Positions 1 through 7,277 of a stretch of DNA of 64,000 nt are shown here, one piece after another. The notes beneath the pieces are model-generated. The model did not search any database. It saw only the letters and a program-made list of their open reading frames with translations, and was not told the origin of the DNA. This stretch comes from Skermanella pratensis (GTDB lineage: Bacteria > Pseudomonadota > Alphaproteobacteria > Azospirillales > Azospirillaceae), in the NCBI RefSeq assembly GCF_008843145.1, contig NZ_CP030265.1, positions 1,533,001 to 1,597,000 on the forward strand. The letters are read 5' to 3'. The number at the start of each line of letters is the position of its first letter. Within the stretch, counting starts at the first letter, position 1. The position numbers and the translations under genes were made by a program.

Positions 1-127
1 CTTCACCAACCAGACGATCAACTGGGGCATGGCGGCGGCGCTCGGCTCGGTGCTCCTTCTGGCGACGCTGCTGCTCTATTGGGTCTATGCGCGGCTGGTC
101 GGCGTCGATCGCATGCGGATGGGATGA
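1..127 (+). CDS. ABC transporter permease, C-terminal end (partial)
   Basis: The reading frame is open from base 2 to the TGA at 125-127 and runs off the left edge, giving the last 41 residues. They form one hydrophobic transmembrane stretch (AALGSVLLLATLLLYWVYAR) followed by a short positively charged cytoplasmic tail. The stop lies 7 bases before the next permease start. I infer that this is the first of a pair of inner-membrane permeases (PotB-like) in a polyamine/opine-type ABC importer. Family assignment rests on the neighbour, because too little of this protein is visible. Confidence 0.6.
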   Translation, partial: FTNQTINWGMAAALGSVLLLATLLLYWVYARLVGVDRMRMG

Positions 128-134
128 GGCGGGC

Positions 135-971
135 ATGAGACCGATCCTGAACCTTCCGCCCCACGCGACCCCGGCGCAGCGCGCCTGGCATGTGGGACTG
201 TGGGCGATCACGATCCTCGTGCTGGGTTTCCTGGTCCTGCCGATCCTGGTGATCGTCCCCCTGTCGTTCAGCAGCGGGTCGTTCCTGAACTTTCCTCTGC
301 CGGGGCTCTCGCTGCGCTGGTACCAGGAGCTGCTGGGGTCGGAGCGCTGGCTGTCGTCGCTCCGCAACAGCGTGGTGGTCGCCTGTGCCGCCACCTTGTT
401 CGCGACGATCCTGGGAACGCTGGCGGCCCTGGGATTGCAACGGGCGAGCTTTCCCGGCCGCTCGCTGCTCCTGGCGCTGGTGATCTCGCCCATGGTGGTG
501 CCGCTGGTGATCGTCGCGGTCGGCGTCTATTTCTTCTACGCACCGCTGGGGCTGACCGGCAGCCTGGTCGGCCTGACGCTGGCCCATACCGCGCTGGCCG
601 TGCCGTTCGTCGTCATCACCGTGTCGGCGACGCTCCAGGGGTTCGACACCAACCTGTCCCGCGCGGCGGCCAGCCTGGGGGCCGATCCGGCGACGGCGTT
701 CTTCCGAATCACGCTGCCGATCATCCTGCCCGGCGTGGTGTCGGGGGCGCTGTTCGCCTTCGTCACCTCGTTCGACGAGGTGGTGGTGGCGCTCTTCCTG
801 ACCGGCCCGCAGGAGCGCACCCTGCCGCGCCAGATGTTCGACGGCATCCGGGAGAATATCAGCCCGGTCATCGCCGCCGCCGCGACCCTGCTGATCGTCC
901 TGTCGATCCTGCTGATGACGGTCATGGAGGTGCTGCGCCGCCGGGGCGAGCGCCTGCGCGGCATCCGCTGA
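135..971 (+). CDS. ABC transporter permease, PotC-like (spermidine/putrescine type)
   Basis: This 278-residue inner-membrane permease has about six hydrophobic segments (near residues 22-44, 78-100, 110-135, 140-165, 203-225, 245-268). A typical EAA loop for contacting the ATPase lies near 177-200 (RAAASLGADPATAFFRITLP). These features match the polyamine/putrescine PotC branch of the binding-protein-dependent permeases. The ATG at 135 is preferred over an upstream ATG at 87 because it directly follows the stop of the previous permease and has a purine-rich GAGGCGGG in front. The ATPase and binding protein would be outside the window to the left. The substrate is not determined. Confidence 0.85.
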   Translation: MRPILNLPPHATPAQRAWHVGLWAITILVLGFLVLPILVIVPLSFSSGSFLNFPLPGLSLRWYQELLGSERWLSSLRNSVVVACAATLFATILGTLAALGLQRASFPGRSLLLALVISPMVVPLVIVAVGVYFFYAPLGLTGSLVGLTLAHTALAVPFVVITVSATLQGFDTNLSRAAASLGADPATAFFRITLPIILPGVVSGALFAFVTSFDEVVVALFLTGPQERTLPRQMFDGIRENISPVIAAAATLLIVLSILLMTVMEVLRRRGERLRGIR

Positions 972-1050
972 AGTCAGCTGCCGGAAACAAGAAGATGCAG
1001 GATCGTCCACCGGTAGCCACCGTGCGTGACGGCAAGGCTTGGGGGGCATC

Positions 1051-1365
1051 ATGCCAGAGCCTGAGGACATGGACGGTATCCGGTACCCTGCGGTGGACGC
1101 CGCCTTTATCGAGAAGCGGGGGTTTCGGAAATATGCCGGGGCGTGGTCGCCGTGGGCGCTGGGCGTCGGCACGGTGGTGACCCCGGTGTCGCTGTTCCTC
1201 AATCCGGAGTACCGGCCGGGCATATGGGGATGCGCGATCTGGTTCCTGACCGGCACCGCCTGTTTCGGGCGCTACGGACGCCATCACCTTGTGAAGTCGC
1301 AGGAGGAGGCGTTCGCGATCGGCCACCGCTCCAAGTCGGAGACCGTCCCCGGCTTGGCGGGCTAG
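1051..1365 (+). pseudogene. APC-family (ethanolamine/amino-acid) permease remnant with internal deletion
   Basis: This is an open frame of about 104 residues. Its N-terminus (FIEKRGFRKYAGAWSPWALG) resembles the start of APC amino-acid/ethanolamine permeases. Its C-terminus (NPEYRPGIWGCAIWFLTG, then YGRHHLVKSQEEAFA) resembles the last transmembrane segment and tail of the same family, which normally ends in RHRLVLSPEEEFA-like sequence. The two parts are joined near residue 43-45, so roughly 350 residues holding about ten helices are missing. The reading frame survived the deletion, so a short membrane peptide could still be made but cannot transport. A frame from 1039 is also open. The assignment is from remembered family patterns, not a search. 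Confidence 0.55.
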
Positions 1366-1419
1366 CTGGACGATCTACCTGATGCGGATGGGATACCGGG
1401 ACCGGGGACGACCATCCGC

Positions 1420-1992
1420 ATGCATCTGCTGAACATCTTCCGACGGGGCCAACGGCTGGGATTGTGCCTCATCCTGCTGGTCGCCGCGATGCCCGCCCGG
1501 GCCGACGAGCAGGCGGCCTGGGCAGCCCTGGGGCAGGGCGGCCACATCGCCCTGATGCGGCACGCCGTGACGGTCCCGGGAGTGGGTGATCCGCCGGGAT
1601 TCCGCCTGGGCGACTGCGCCACCCAGCGCCTGCTGTCCGATGCCGGACGGGATTGGGCGCGGCGAATCGGGGCGGACCTGCGTAAGCGCGGTGCGGCAGC
1701 GGGACGGGTGCTGACCAGCGCGTGGTGCCGCTGCGTCGAAACCGCTGAACTGATGGACTTGGGACCGGTGGAGGTGTTCGAGCCGCTGAACTCCTTCTTC
1801 GGCACCGGCGAAGGCGGCGTGAAGCAGACGGAAGCCGCAAGGGAACTCATGGCGGCGTGGCGCGGTCCGGCAACGCTGGTGTTGGTGACCCATCAGGTCA
1901 ACGTCACCGCCCTGACCGGAATCTATCCGACATCGGGGGAAATCGTGGTCCTGCGCCCGGGCGGGGAGGTCGTGGGCAGGATCCGTCCCTGA
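1420..1992 (+). CDS. Histidine phosphatase superfamily protein with signal peptide
   Basis: The protein has 190 residues. The N-terminal 29 residues form a signal peptide (basic start, hydrophobic core LCLILLVAA, AxA-like cleavage at PARA-DEQ), so it should act in the periplasm. The phosphohistidine-forming RHA motif is in ALMRHAVT near residue 47. A second-half THQVNVTALTG motif supplies the other catalytic His. The order and length fit the branch-2-like small periplasmic histidine phosphatases (phosphoglycerate-mutase fold). Substrate is unknown. It stands alone between the permease remnant and a noncoding stretch, and no operon partner is evident. Confidence 0.8.
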   Translation: MHLLNIFRRGQRLGLCLILLVAAMPARADEQAAWAALGQGGHIALMRHAVTVPGVGDPPGFRLGDCATQRLLSDAGRDWARRIGADLRKRGAAAGRVLTSAWCRCVETAELMDLGPVEVFEPLNSFFGTGEGGVKQTEAARELMAAWRGPATLVLVTHQVNVTALTGIYPTSGEIVVLRPGGEVVGRIRP

Positions 1993-2069
1993 CCCAGGTC
2001 GCACCTATACCGAAAGGCAATAGGTTACTTCCTCTGTACAGGGTTGCCCAATCTTTGGCGATCTGGCAG

Positions 2070-2094
2070 AAAAAAGGCCGCCTTGAGAGCGGCC
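2070..2094 (-). terminator. Intrinsic terminator (minus strand)
   Basis: The stem GGCCGC/GCGGCC at 2076-2081 and 2089-2094 has a 7-base loop and, on the minus strand, is followed directly by TTTTTT. It would end a minus-strand transcript coming from above 2094. The nearest minus-strand protein gene stops at 2376, about 280 bases away, which favours a separate RNA. Confidence 0.55.
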
Positions 2095-2200
2095 TGAGTC
2101 TAGGGAGGAAACGCCCAACAAGGGCGAAGCAGCAATTGCTTGCTGCAATGCAAAAACTAACGGAAGCGCTCGCAGATGCAATATGGAAGCGAGCGCCAGA
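2070..2200 (-). ncRNA. Candidate structured small RNA with CCUCC anti-SD linker
   Basis: Read on the minus strand, four stem-loops occur in order. They are GCGCTCGC/GCGAGCGC (2166-2196, loop 15), GCAGCAA/TTGCTGC (2129-2146, loop 4), CGCCC/GGGCG (2112-2126, loop 5) and GGCCGC/GCGGCC (2076-2094, loop 7). The last is followed by six T (2075-2070), a classical intrinsic terminator. The single-stranded linker before the terminator hairpin carries TTTCCTCCC, complementary to a Shine-Dalgarno sequence. This is the layout of alphaproteobacterial trans-acting sRNAs with exposed CCUCC motifs. No promoter could be assigned and the 5' end is a guess. An alternative is a degraded gene leader on the plus strand, where the same bases read GGGAGG. 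Confidence 0.4.
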
Positions 2201-2375
2201 CAGAATTTCCAGCGCATTACCCGTAATCTGTTGCAACTTGGCAACACTGCGCGGGGTGAACGGCCCGGCCGATCCCGTGATCCGGGATGTATGTGCCGCA
2301 GGGAGCGGTTCACATCTTGGCATCCTGCGGCGGTTCGCCCGTGGCCGTCCTATCGTCGCGGACGCTGCCGACCGT

Positions 2376-2567
2376 TCAGGGGGCGCGCTTGGGCGGAAAA
2401 CCGGACGGCGGCACCTCCCGCTCCTCGGTCGTGCTGGCGGCCTCCTCGCCTTGGGTGGGTTCGGGGACTCCGCCCGGCGCATAGGGCGGCATGGCGGGAT
2501 CGTTGCCGGGGCGACGCGGCGGAACGGGTCTTTCCCCGGGCTTCCTGAGATCGCGCTCGTCGGTCAT
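2376..2567 (-). CDS. Small proline-rich hypothetical protein
   Basis: This 63-residue polar protein is rich in Pro, Glu and Arg (13 prolines by eye). It has no hydrophobic segment and no motif I recognise, and is probably intrinsically disordered and cytoplasmic. The start is supported by a good ribosome binding site (GGGAGAG about 8 bases before the ATG). It lies 84 bases downstream of another minus-strand small gene. Function unknown. Confidence 0.5.
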   Translation of the reverse strand: MTDERDLRKPGERPVPPRRPGNDPAMPPYAPGGVPEPTQGEEAASTTEEREVPPSGFPPKRAP

Positions 2568-2651
2568 GTCTTTTCTCTCCCTGCCCGTATTCCATGATTG
2601 CGATACGGGAGTAAGGGGCTAGGAGGCGAAAAGGTTCAGGCCGCCAATCCC

Positions 2652-2984
2652 TCAGGCGGGTCCCTGAAGAAGGTAACCGGTCACCACGAACGTCGCGACT
2701 CCCAGCAGCACGGAAATGCCCAGCAGCATCCAGGCATTCACCTCGAACCGGGACGGGATCGCCCCCGCTTCGTCGAAGACGGTGGTCATGACGGCGCGCC
2801 TGGCCCCGGGATCGGTGAAGCACTGCTCGACCTTGGCCCGTTCCACCTTGCCGGTGCCCAGGGCCTCGTGCGCCCGGGCAAGGGCGGCGTCCAAGCTGTC
2901 GATCGTGTCGCTGGTCTGCCAGACACCCCGCCTGAGGGTTGCCAGGGTATAGGTCACTCGGCGGTTCGACGCTGGTGCGGACAT
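2652..2984 (-). CDS. Hypothetical protein with one C-terminal transmembrane segment
   Basis: The protein has 110 residues. Residues 1-80 are soluble, with a helical region (DSLDAALARAHEALGTGKVE). Residues about 85-106 (WMLLGISVLLGVATFVVTGY) form one membrane span close to the C-terminus, so it is probably a tail-anchored inner-membrane protein facing the cytoplasm. A GGGAAG box lies upstream of the ATG. No known domain is recognised. It may be co-transcribed with the small proline-rich gene downstream. Confidence 0.55.
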   Translation of the reverse strand: MSAPASNRRVTYTLATLRRGVWQTSDTIDSLDAALARAHEALGTGKVERAKVEQCFTDPGARRAVMTTVFDEAGAIPSRFEVNAWMLLGISVLLGVATFVVTGYLLQGPA

Positions 2985-3159
2985 GGACGCTTCCCGGATC
3001 TTGGACGTTGGATTATACGATAGTATTTCTAATGTTTTTACCGGAGGTTAATCCGATCGAATGCATCCGATTGCCCAGTCGCACGCCGGCCGGCCCGGCC
3101 TATGATGCCTTTCCGCGAAGGGGCGAGCCTGAATCGAAAACGACCTGCCGAGAGGACTG

Positions 3160-3987
3160 ATGGGGGACGCGACCTTGATCGTCGGCCGCAACAGTTTGCT
3201 TGCCAGGGCTCTGCGCGACTGCGGCGGCGTTCCGAACTGCCGTTATGTCGGGCATGACGAGCTGGACCGACCGGATCTGCTCGACGGTGTCGGTCGGATC
3301 GTCAATTTCGCCTATCATCCCGAACTCAGGAGCGGACCCTACCGGGCCGACCTGGACATCGATCTTCGCCTGGGGCGGGCGGCGGCCGAGTTGGGCCTGG
3401 GTTACGTCATGCTCAGCACCCGCAAGGTCTATGCGCCGGAATACGCCTTCGGGGCGGCCGAGGAAAGCCCGGTCGGTCCGGTCGATCCCTACGGCCGCAA
3501 CAAGCTGACGATCGAGCGGGTGCTGGCCAACCTCCTCGGCGAGCGGTTGACGATCCTGCGGGTGGGAAACGTCGTCGGGTACGATCGTCTCGACGCCCGG
3601 CCCAGCTTCATGAGCTTGATGCTCGGACGGCTCGCCGGCGAGAACCGGATCGTGCTCGACGTCAGCCCCTTCGTGCGACGCGATTTCCTGCCGGTCGAAC
3701 AGGTGGCGGCAGCGATCAAGGCGGTGCTCAATCATCGGCTGGTCGGGACCTACAATGTCGGATCCGGCGCCTGCGTCGAGGTGGGCCGCATGGCGCTGTG
3801 GGTGATCGAGGGATTCGGCCGGGGCGAACTGGTCGTCACTTCGCCACGCATCCATGACGAATTCGTCCTGGACGTCGCCAAGATCATGTCGGAGACCGAC
3901 TGGTCATGGCGGAGCGGCGCGCTTCCCGAATATTGCCGCAGTCTGGGGCGCCGCCTTGCCAAGGCGGAGATCCGAATCGACGGATAA
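3160..3987 (+). CDS. NAD-dependent epimerase/dehydratase family (extended SDR), sugar-nucleotide enzyme
   Basis: The 275-residue protein has a Rossmann N-terminus (TLIVGRNSLLARAL) in which the usual GxxGxxG glycines are partly replaced. It retains an STRKVY serine region near residue 87 and a YGRNK catalytic YxxxK near 113-117, and the later LRVGNVVG and FLPVEQVAAAI segments are typical of sugar-nucleotide SDRs. It probably reduces or epimerises an NDP-sugar for surface polysaccharide, as suggested by the export and rfb genes that follow. The closest general class is RmlD/GalE-like; the exact substrate cannot be read from sequence. It is separated by 232 bases with a palindrome from the next gene. 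Confidence 0.7.
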   Translation: MGDATLIVGRNSLLARALRDCGGVPNCRYVGHDELDRPDLLDGVGRIVNFAYHPELRSGPYRADLDIDLRLGRAAAELGLGYVMLSTRKVYAPEYAFGAAEESPVGPVDPYGRNKLTIERVLANLLGERLTILRVGNVVGYDRLDARPSFMSLMLGRLAGENRIVLDVSPFVRRDFLPVEQVAAAIKAVLNHRLVGTYNVGSGACVEVGRMALWVIEGFGRGELVVTSPRIHDEFVLDVAKIMSETDWSWRSGALPEYCRSLGRRLAKAEIRIDG

Positions 3988-4077
3988 CGCGGGCGGGTCC
4001 GGCAAAAGCGCTGAAGACTCCGCTGCCTTATCCCAAAAGTCCTATCCTATTAGCTATGTGTTGTCTATCGATCACAC

Positions 4078-4099
4078 CTGATGCGCAAATGCGCATCAG
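4078..4099. promoter_or_regulatory. Perfect 22-bp palindrome, probable operator
   Basis: Ten-base arms CTGATGCGCA and TGCGCATCAG flank a two-base AA centre. The site lies about 120 bases before the ATG of the outer-membrane barrel gene and about 90 after the previous gene. No T run follows, and a 2-base loop is too tight for an RNA hairpin terminator, so a dimeric repressor or activator site is more likely. The regulator is unknown. Confidence 0.45.
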
Positions 4100-4219
4100 T
4101 ACGTCCGCATGGTTGCTTGCTTTGGCGTTTCTGGCTTCATTAAGGTCGGCCGGGCCGTTGAAAGTCGGCTTGAGGGGCTTTTTAATATGTTCAACAGATT
4201 GCCATTTTCGGTGGGGGCG

Positions 4220-5461
4220 ATGAAGATCAAGACTTTGCCACTGCTCTTCGGTGCGGCCGCTCTGCTGGCAGGGACCAGCACTGCGGTGATTGCCCAGGAG
4301 CTTCAGCGCGGGACCAGCGTGCTGGACCGTCCGCGGCCGGAATTGGACCCGTTGGGCATCCGCCAGGGCGGTTTCCTGATCTTCCCGAAGATCGAGCTTG
4401 GCACCACCTACGACGACAACGTCTTCGCCTCCGACACCAACGAGGAAGGCGACTTCCTGTTCCAGGTGCTGCCGTCGGTCACCGTGCAGTCGGATTTCAA
4501 CCGGCACCAGCTGCGCTTCGGCGCCGGCGCCGACATCGGCCGTTATGCCGACAACACCAGCGAGAACTACGTCGACTATTTCGTCACAGGCGGCGGGCGC
4601 TTCGACATTACGGGCGAGTCGGCGGTTTCGCTCGATCTGGCACACCGCAAGCTGCACGACGATCGCGGCGATCCGGACACTCCCGATGCGGCATCCGAGC
4701 CGGTGGAGTTCACGCGGAGCGGGGCGGAGCTGGGATACACCCAGCGGTTCAACCGTTTCCTGACCAGCTTCAGCATCGGTGCCGAGAACGAGGACTACGA
4801 CGACGTCGCCTCGATCGGCGGGACCGTCCTGGACCAGGACGACCGCGACAACTGGGCCTACACCGCCACGGGCCAGATCGGCTACGACCTGTCGCCCGGC
4901 TACCGGCCGTTCGTGCGGCTGACCTATATCCGCACGGAATATGACGAGGGCACCCTGCCGCCCGACAGCGACGGGTACGAGGCTGTGGTCGGCACCACGA
5001 TCGACCTGACGTCGCTGCTGACCGGCGAAGTGTTCGTCGGCTATCTCTCGCGGGATTACGACGAGGAGGTCTACGGCGATTTCACCGGCGTCGCCTATGG
5101 CCTGTCGCTCGACTACGCGGTGACGCAGCTCACGACCATCTCCGGCGACGTCTCCCGCGGGGTCGAGGAAGGCTTCGGCACCACCCCCAATCCGCGCGAC
5201 CGGTCGACGTTCCAGATCGGCGTCGATCACGAGTTGCTGCGCAACCTGATCCTGTCGGCACGGGCGGAATATCGGATCGACGATTACCAGTCGACCGACC
5301 GCGAGGAGGACTTCTACCTGCTGCAGGCCGGCGCGACCTACACGCTGAACCGGAACTTCTATCTCCGGGGCACGTACACCTTCTCGCGCCGCGACTCCAA
5401 CCAGGTGGGCGACGATTACGACCGGAACCTGATCGCGCTGCGTCTCGGCGCCCAGCTCTGA
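4220..5461 (+). CDS. Outer-membrane beta-barrel protein of polysaccharide cluster (BBP2-like)
   Basis: The 413-residue precursor has a clear signal peptide (MKIKTLPLLFGAAALLAGTS, cleavage after IAQ). The mature part is rich in Asp, Tyr and Thr and made of alternating hydrophobic/polar strands ending in ALRLGAQL with a terminal aromatic-poor strand, as in the beta-barrel porin 2 / EpsL-like proteins found beside Wza-type exporters. It most likely sits in the outer membrane and assists polysaccharide export. The ATG at 4220 is chosen because it starts the signal peptide and follows GTGGGGG. ATG 4187 would add 11 residues. A strong terminator follows at 5489. Confidence 0.7.
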   Translation: MKIKTLPLLFGAAALLAGTSTAVIAQELQRGTSVLDRPRPELDPLGIRQGGFLIFPKIELGTTYDDNVFASDTNEEGDFLFQVLPSVTVQSDFNRHQLRFGAGADIGRYADNTSENYVDYFVTGGGRFDITGESAVSLDLAHRKLHDDRGDPDTPDAASEPVEFTRSGAELGYTQRFNRFLTSFSIGAENEDYDDVASIGGTVLDQDDRDNWAYTATGQIGYDLSPGYRPFVRLTYIRTEYDEGTLPPDSDGYEAVVGTTIDLTSLLTGEVFVGYLSRDYDEEVYGDFTGVAYGLSLDYAVTQLTTISGDVSRGVEEGFGTTPNPRDRSTFQIGVDHELLRNLILSARAEYRIDDYQSTDREEDFYLLQAGATYTLNRNFYLRGTYTFSRRDSNQVGDDYDRNLIALRLGAQL

Positions 5462-5488
5462 CGTTTATCCGGACCGGTTCGTTCGACC

Positions 5489-5524
5489 GGCGGCGCCTGC
5501 CCAGCAGGCGCCGCCTTTCTTTTT
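5489..5524 (+). terminator. Intrinsic terminator after beta-barrel gene
   Basis: A perfect 11-bp stem GGCGGCGCCTG/CAGGCGCCGCC with loop CCCAG is followed by TTTCTTTTT. It lies 28 bases after the stop codon and separates the barrel gene from the export lipoprotein gene. Confidence 0.9.
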
Positions 5525-5823
5525 GGGCACATCCGAAGTTTCCGGTAGTGGCGACAACGTGCAGCCTCGGGCAACGGCGGCGATGATGTCCCGAAAGATC
5601 GGTAATGCAGACGTGTACCGGTTGATGCATAAAAAATCACAAACAATGCAACCAATTACTGCCATAGGCTTAATTCCTCTCCTCTTTTTCAGTTTAGGCG
5701 CATTGTCGATAGTATTCACGTGGTCGTAAGGGGGCAGGGATGCGGAGTGCCCGCATTCCGGAGGGCCGGTCAGGCGTGATATTGCCCCGCGACGATCCGG
5801 CAAGGCCCAGAGAAGAGGAACCG
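5525..5823. other. Intergenic region upstream of export lipoprotein
   Basis: This stretch is AT-richer than its surroundings (about 5620-5720) and probably holds the promoter for the following operon. I could not fix a convincing -35/-10 pair. A short open frame with one hydrophobic stretch overlaps it but has no good ribosome binding site and starts inside the terminator. Confidence 0.4.
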
Positions 5824-6396
5824 ATGCTTTTTGCTACCTGGAAGAAAGTTGCGACCGGTTGCGTCGTGGCCGTGAGCTTGGCGGCCTGCCAGAACACCGG
5901 CTCGAACGCACCGCTGGAGACGCAGACCGCGTCCGTGGGCGAGTACCAGCTGGGAGCAGGCGACGAAGTCCGCATCACTGTTTTCGGCCAGGAGCAGCTC
6001 TCCGGCACTTTCCGCGTCGATGGCGCCGGATATGTCGCGATGCCGCTCGTCGGCGAGGTCGAGGCCAAGGGCAAGACGTCCCGCCAGCTCGAAATGGCCA
6101 TCGCCCAGAAGCTTAACGAAGGCTATGTGCGTGATGCCCGCGTCAGCGCCGAAGTGGTCACTTTCCGACCCTTCTACATCATCGGCGAAGTCAACAATCC
6201 CGGCCAGTATCCCTATGCCAACGGCATGACGGCGACCACGGCCGTCGCCATGGCGGGCGGCTACACCTATCGCGGCCGCCAGGACTATATCCTGGTCACC
6301 AGGGGCAACGATCCGGAGAAGGTCGAGCGGCGCGCCCCGATCAACACCCGGGTTCTGCCGGACGACGTCGTCCGTATTCCCGAACGCCTGTTCTGA
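5824..6396 (+). CDS. Polysaccharide biosynthesis/export lipoprotein (Wza-like, Poly_export + SLBB)
   Basis: The 190-residue protein has a lipoprotein signal: MLFATWKKVATGCVVAVSLA then AC, i.e. lipobox SLAAC. A Poly_export domain follows (YQLGAGDEVRITVFGQEQLS near 42-61, then GYVAMPLVGEV), and then an SLBB-type part (FYIIGEVNNPGQYPYANGMT). It is short compared with E. coli Wza (379 residues), as in many alphaproteobacterial versions with one SLBB. It would form the outer-membrane/periplasmic channel for exopolysaccharide. ATG 5824 follows AGAAGAGGAA. It is 11 bases upstream of rfbC and probably co-transcribed with it. Confidence 0.85.
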   Translation: MLFATWKKVATGCVVAVSLAACQNTGSNAPLETQTASVGEYQLGAGDEVRITVFGQEQLSGTFRVDGAGYVAMPLVGEVEAKGKTSRQLEMAIAQKLNEGYVRDARVSAEVVTFRPFYIIGEVNNPGQYPYANGMTATTAVAMAGGYTYRGRQDYILVTRGNDPEKVERRAPINTRVLPDDVVRIPERLF

Positions 6397-6407
6397 GCCG
6401 CGGCACC

Positions 6408-6959
6408 ATGGAAATCGTCGAGACCGAAATCCCCGACGTCAAGTTGCTGACGCCCCGCAAGTTCAGCGACCACCGCGGCTTCTTCGTCGAGACCTACAAC
6501 CGCAAGGCCCTGGAGGGCATCGGTTTCACGAAGGAGTTCGTACAGGACAACCACTCCCTGTCGGTTCCCGTGGGCACCGTCCGCGGCCTTCACTTCCAGC
6601 TCGAACCCTATGCGCAGGACAAGCTGGTCCGCGTGGTCAGGGGGGCGATCCTGGACGTCGCGGTCGACCTGCGGCGCGGTTCTCCGACGTTCGGCCGGCA
6701 CGTCAAGGCCCGCCTCGACGCGGAGTCCGGCCGGCAGATCCTGGTTCCCGTGGGCTTTGCCCACGGCTTCGTGACGCTGGAGCCCGATACGGAGGTCATC
6801 TACAAGGTGACCAATTATTACGCTCCCAGTCACGACCGCGGCCTTCTGTGGAACGACCCTGACTTGGGGATCGAATGGCCGGTGGCCGGCGACCAGGCCG
6901 TGCTGTCCGACAAGGACAAGGTGCAGCCGCGTCTGAGCGACCTGAAGGATGCCTTCTGA
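6408..6959 (+). CDS. rfbC: dTDP-4-dehydrorhamnose 3,5-epimerase
   Basis: At 183 residues this is the usual RmlC length. It epimerises dTDP-4-keto-6-deoxyglucose at C3 and C5 in the dTDP-L-rhamnose pathway. Visible family features are HRGFFVETYNR near 22-32, QDNHSLS near 46-52, RGLHFQ with the catalytic His at 62, and VGFAHGFVTLEPDTEVIYKV in the cupin core. It follows the export lipoprotein by 11 bases. No rfbB or rfbD is nearby, so either they are elsewhere or the product feeds another deoxysugar. Confidence 0.93.
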   Translation: MEIVETEIPDVKLLTPRKFSDHRGFFVETYNRKALEGIGFTKEFVQDNHSLSVPVGTVRGLHFQLEPYAQDKLVRVVRGAILDVAVDLRRGSPTFGRHVKARLDAESGRQILVPVGFAHGFVTLEPDTEVIYKVTNYYAPSHDRGLLWNDPDLGIEWPVAGDQAVLSDKDKVQPRLSDLKDAF

Positions 6960-7277
6960 GGAGAGTATCGCGACGGTCTGGAGAGTGTGAAAGGGGGACC
7001 CTGATAAGAGCACCCCGATTTCCTCTCCAGACATCGCGGAACGAATGTTAGGCATCCCCGTTCGATTAATCGAGTAACTACCGAAGCGATAGCTGTGGAC
7101 AGAGCGGCAGTCGCTTAAAATGGTCACAGACAAGGGACGAAGAAGCCGAGCCCTTGTTTCTAGACCTGAAACGTCTCTAGACCCGAAACAATTACGGTCA
7201 ACGCAACGGGGCAGGATATTCGCGGAACTCGCGGACCCCGTGCTTTGCACCACTATGCACCAGCCGAGGAATATACA
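6960..7277. promoter_or_regulatory. Repeat-rich intergenic leader before the rfbA operon
   Basis: This gene-free stretch contains three structures. The first is an inverted repeat GTCTGGAGAG (6976-6985) / CTCTCCAGAC (7023-7032) around a 37-base centre. The second is the 12-bp palindrome TCGATTAATCGA (7062-7073). The third is a near-perfect direct repeat, TCTAGACCTGAAAC (7159-7172) and TCTAGACCCGAAAC (7176-7189), 17 bases apart. The direct repeats lie about 90-120 bases before the SDR start, a plausible activator-binding position. No T tract follows the inverted repeat. Confidence 0.45.

Larger units (their letters stand above)
1993..2375. other. Intergenic stretch with a dense set of hairpins
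   Basis: No convincing protein gene is present: the open frames here have no recognisable motif. The stretch holds at least four perfect inverted repeats between 2076 and 2196 (listed as a candidate RNA) and an A6 tract at 2070-2075. The DNA from about 2300 to 2375 shows nothing I can interpret. Confidence 0.5.

Noticed and set aside
18-1256. Long minus-strand open frame (412 codons) opposite the PotC-like gene
   Set aside because: Sequence is Arg/His/Gln-rich low complexity without motifs, typical of the antisense frame of a high-GC gene; the plus-strand permease explains the DNA.
2005-2482. Minus-strand open frames of 102 and 192 codons overlapping the hairpin cluster
   Set aside because: They run through several perfect inverted repeats and an intrinsic terminator and show no protein-like pattern.
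5523-5729. Short plus-strand open frame with one hydrophobic stretch
   Set aside because: It begins inside the terminator T run, lacks a ribosome binding site and overlaps the likely promoter region.
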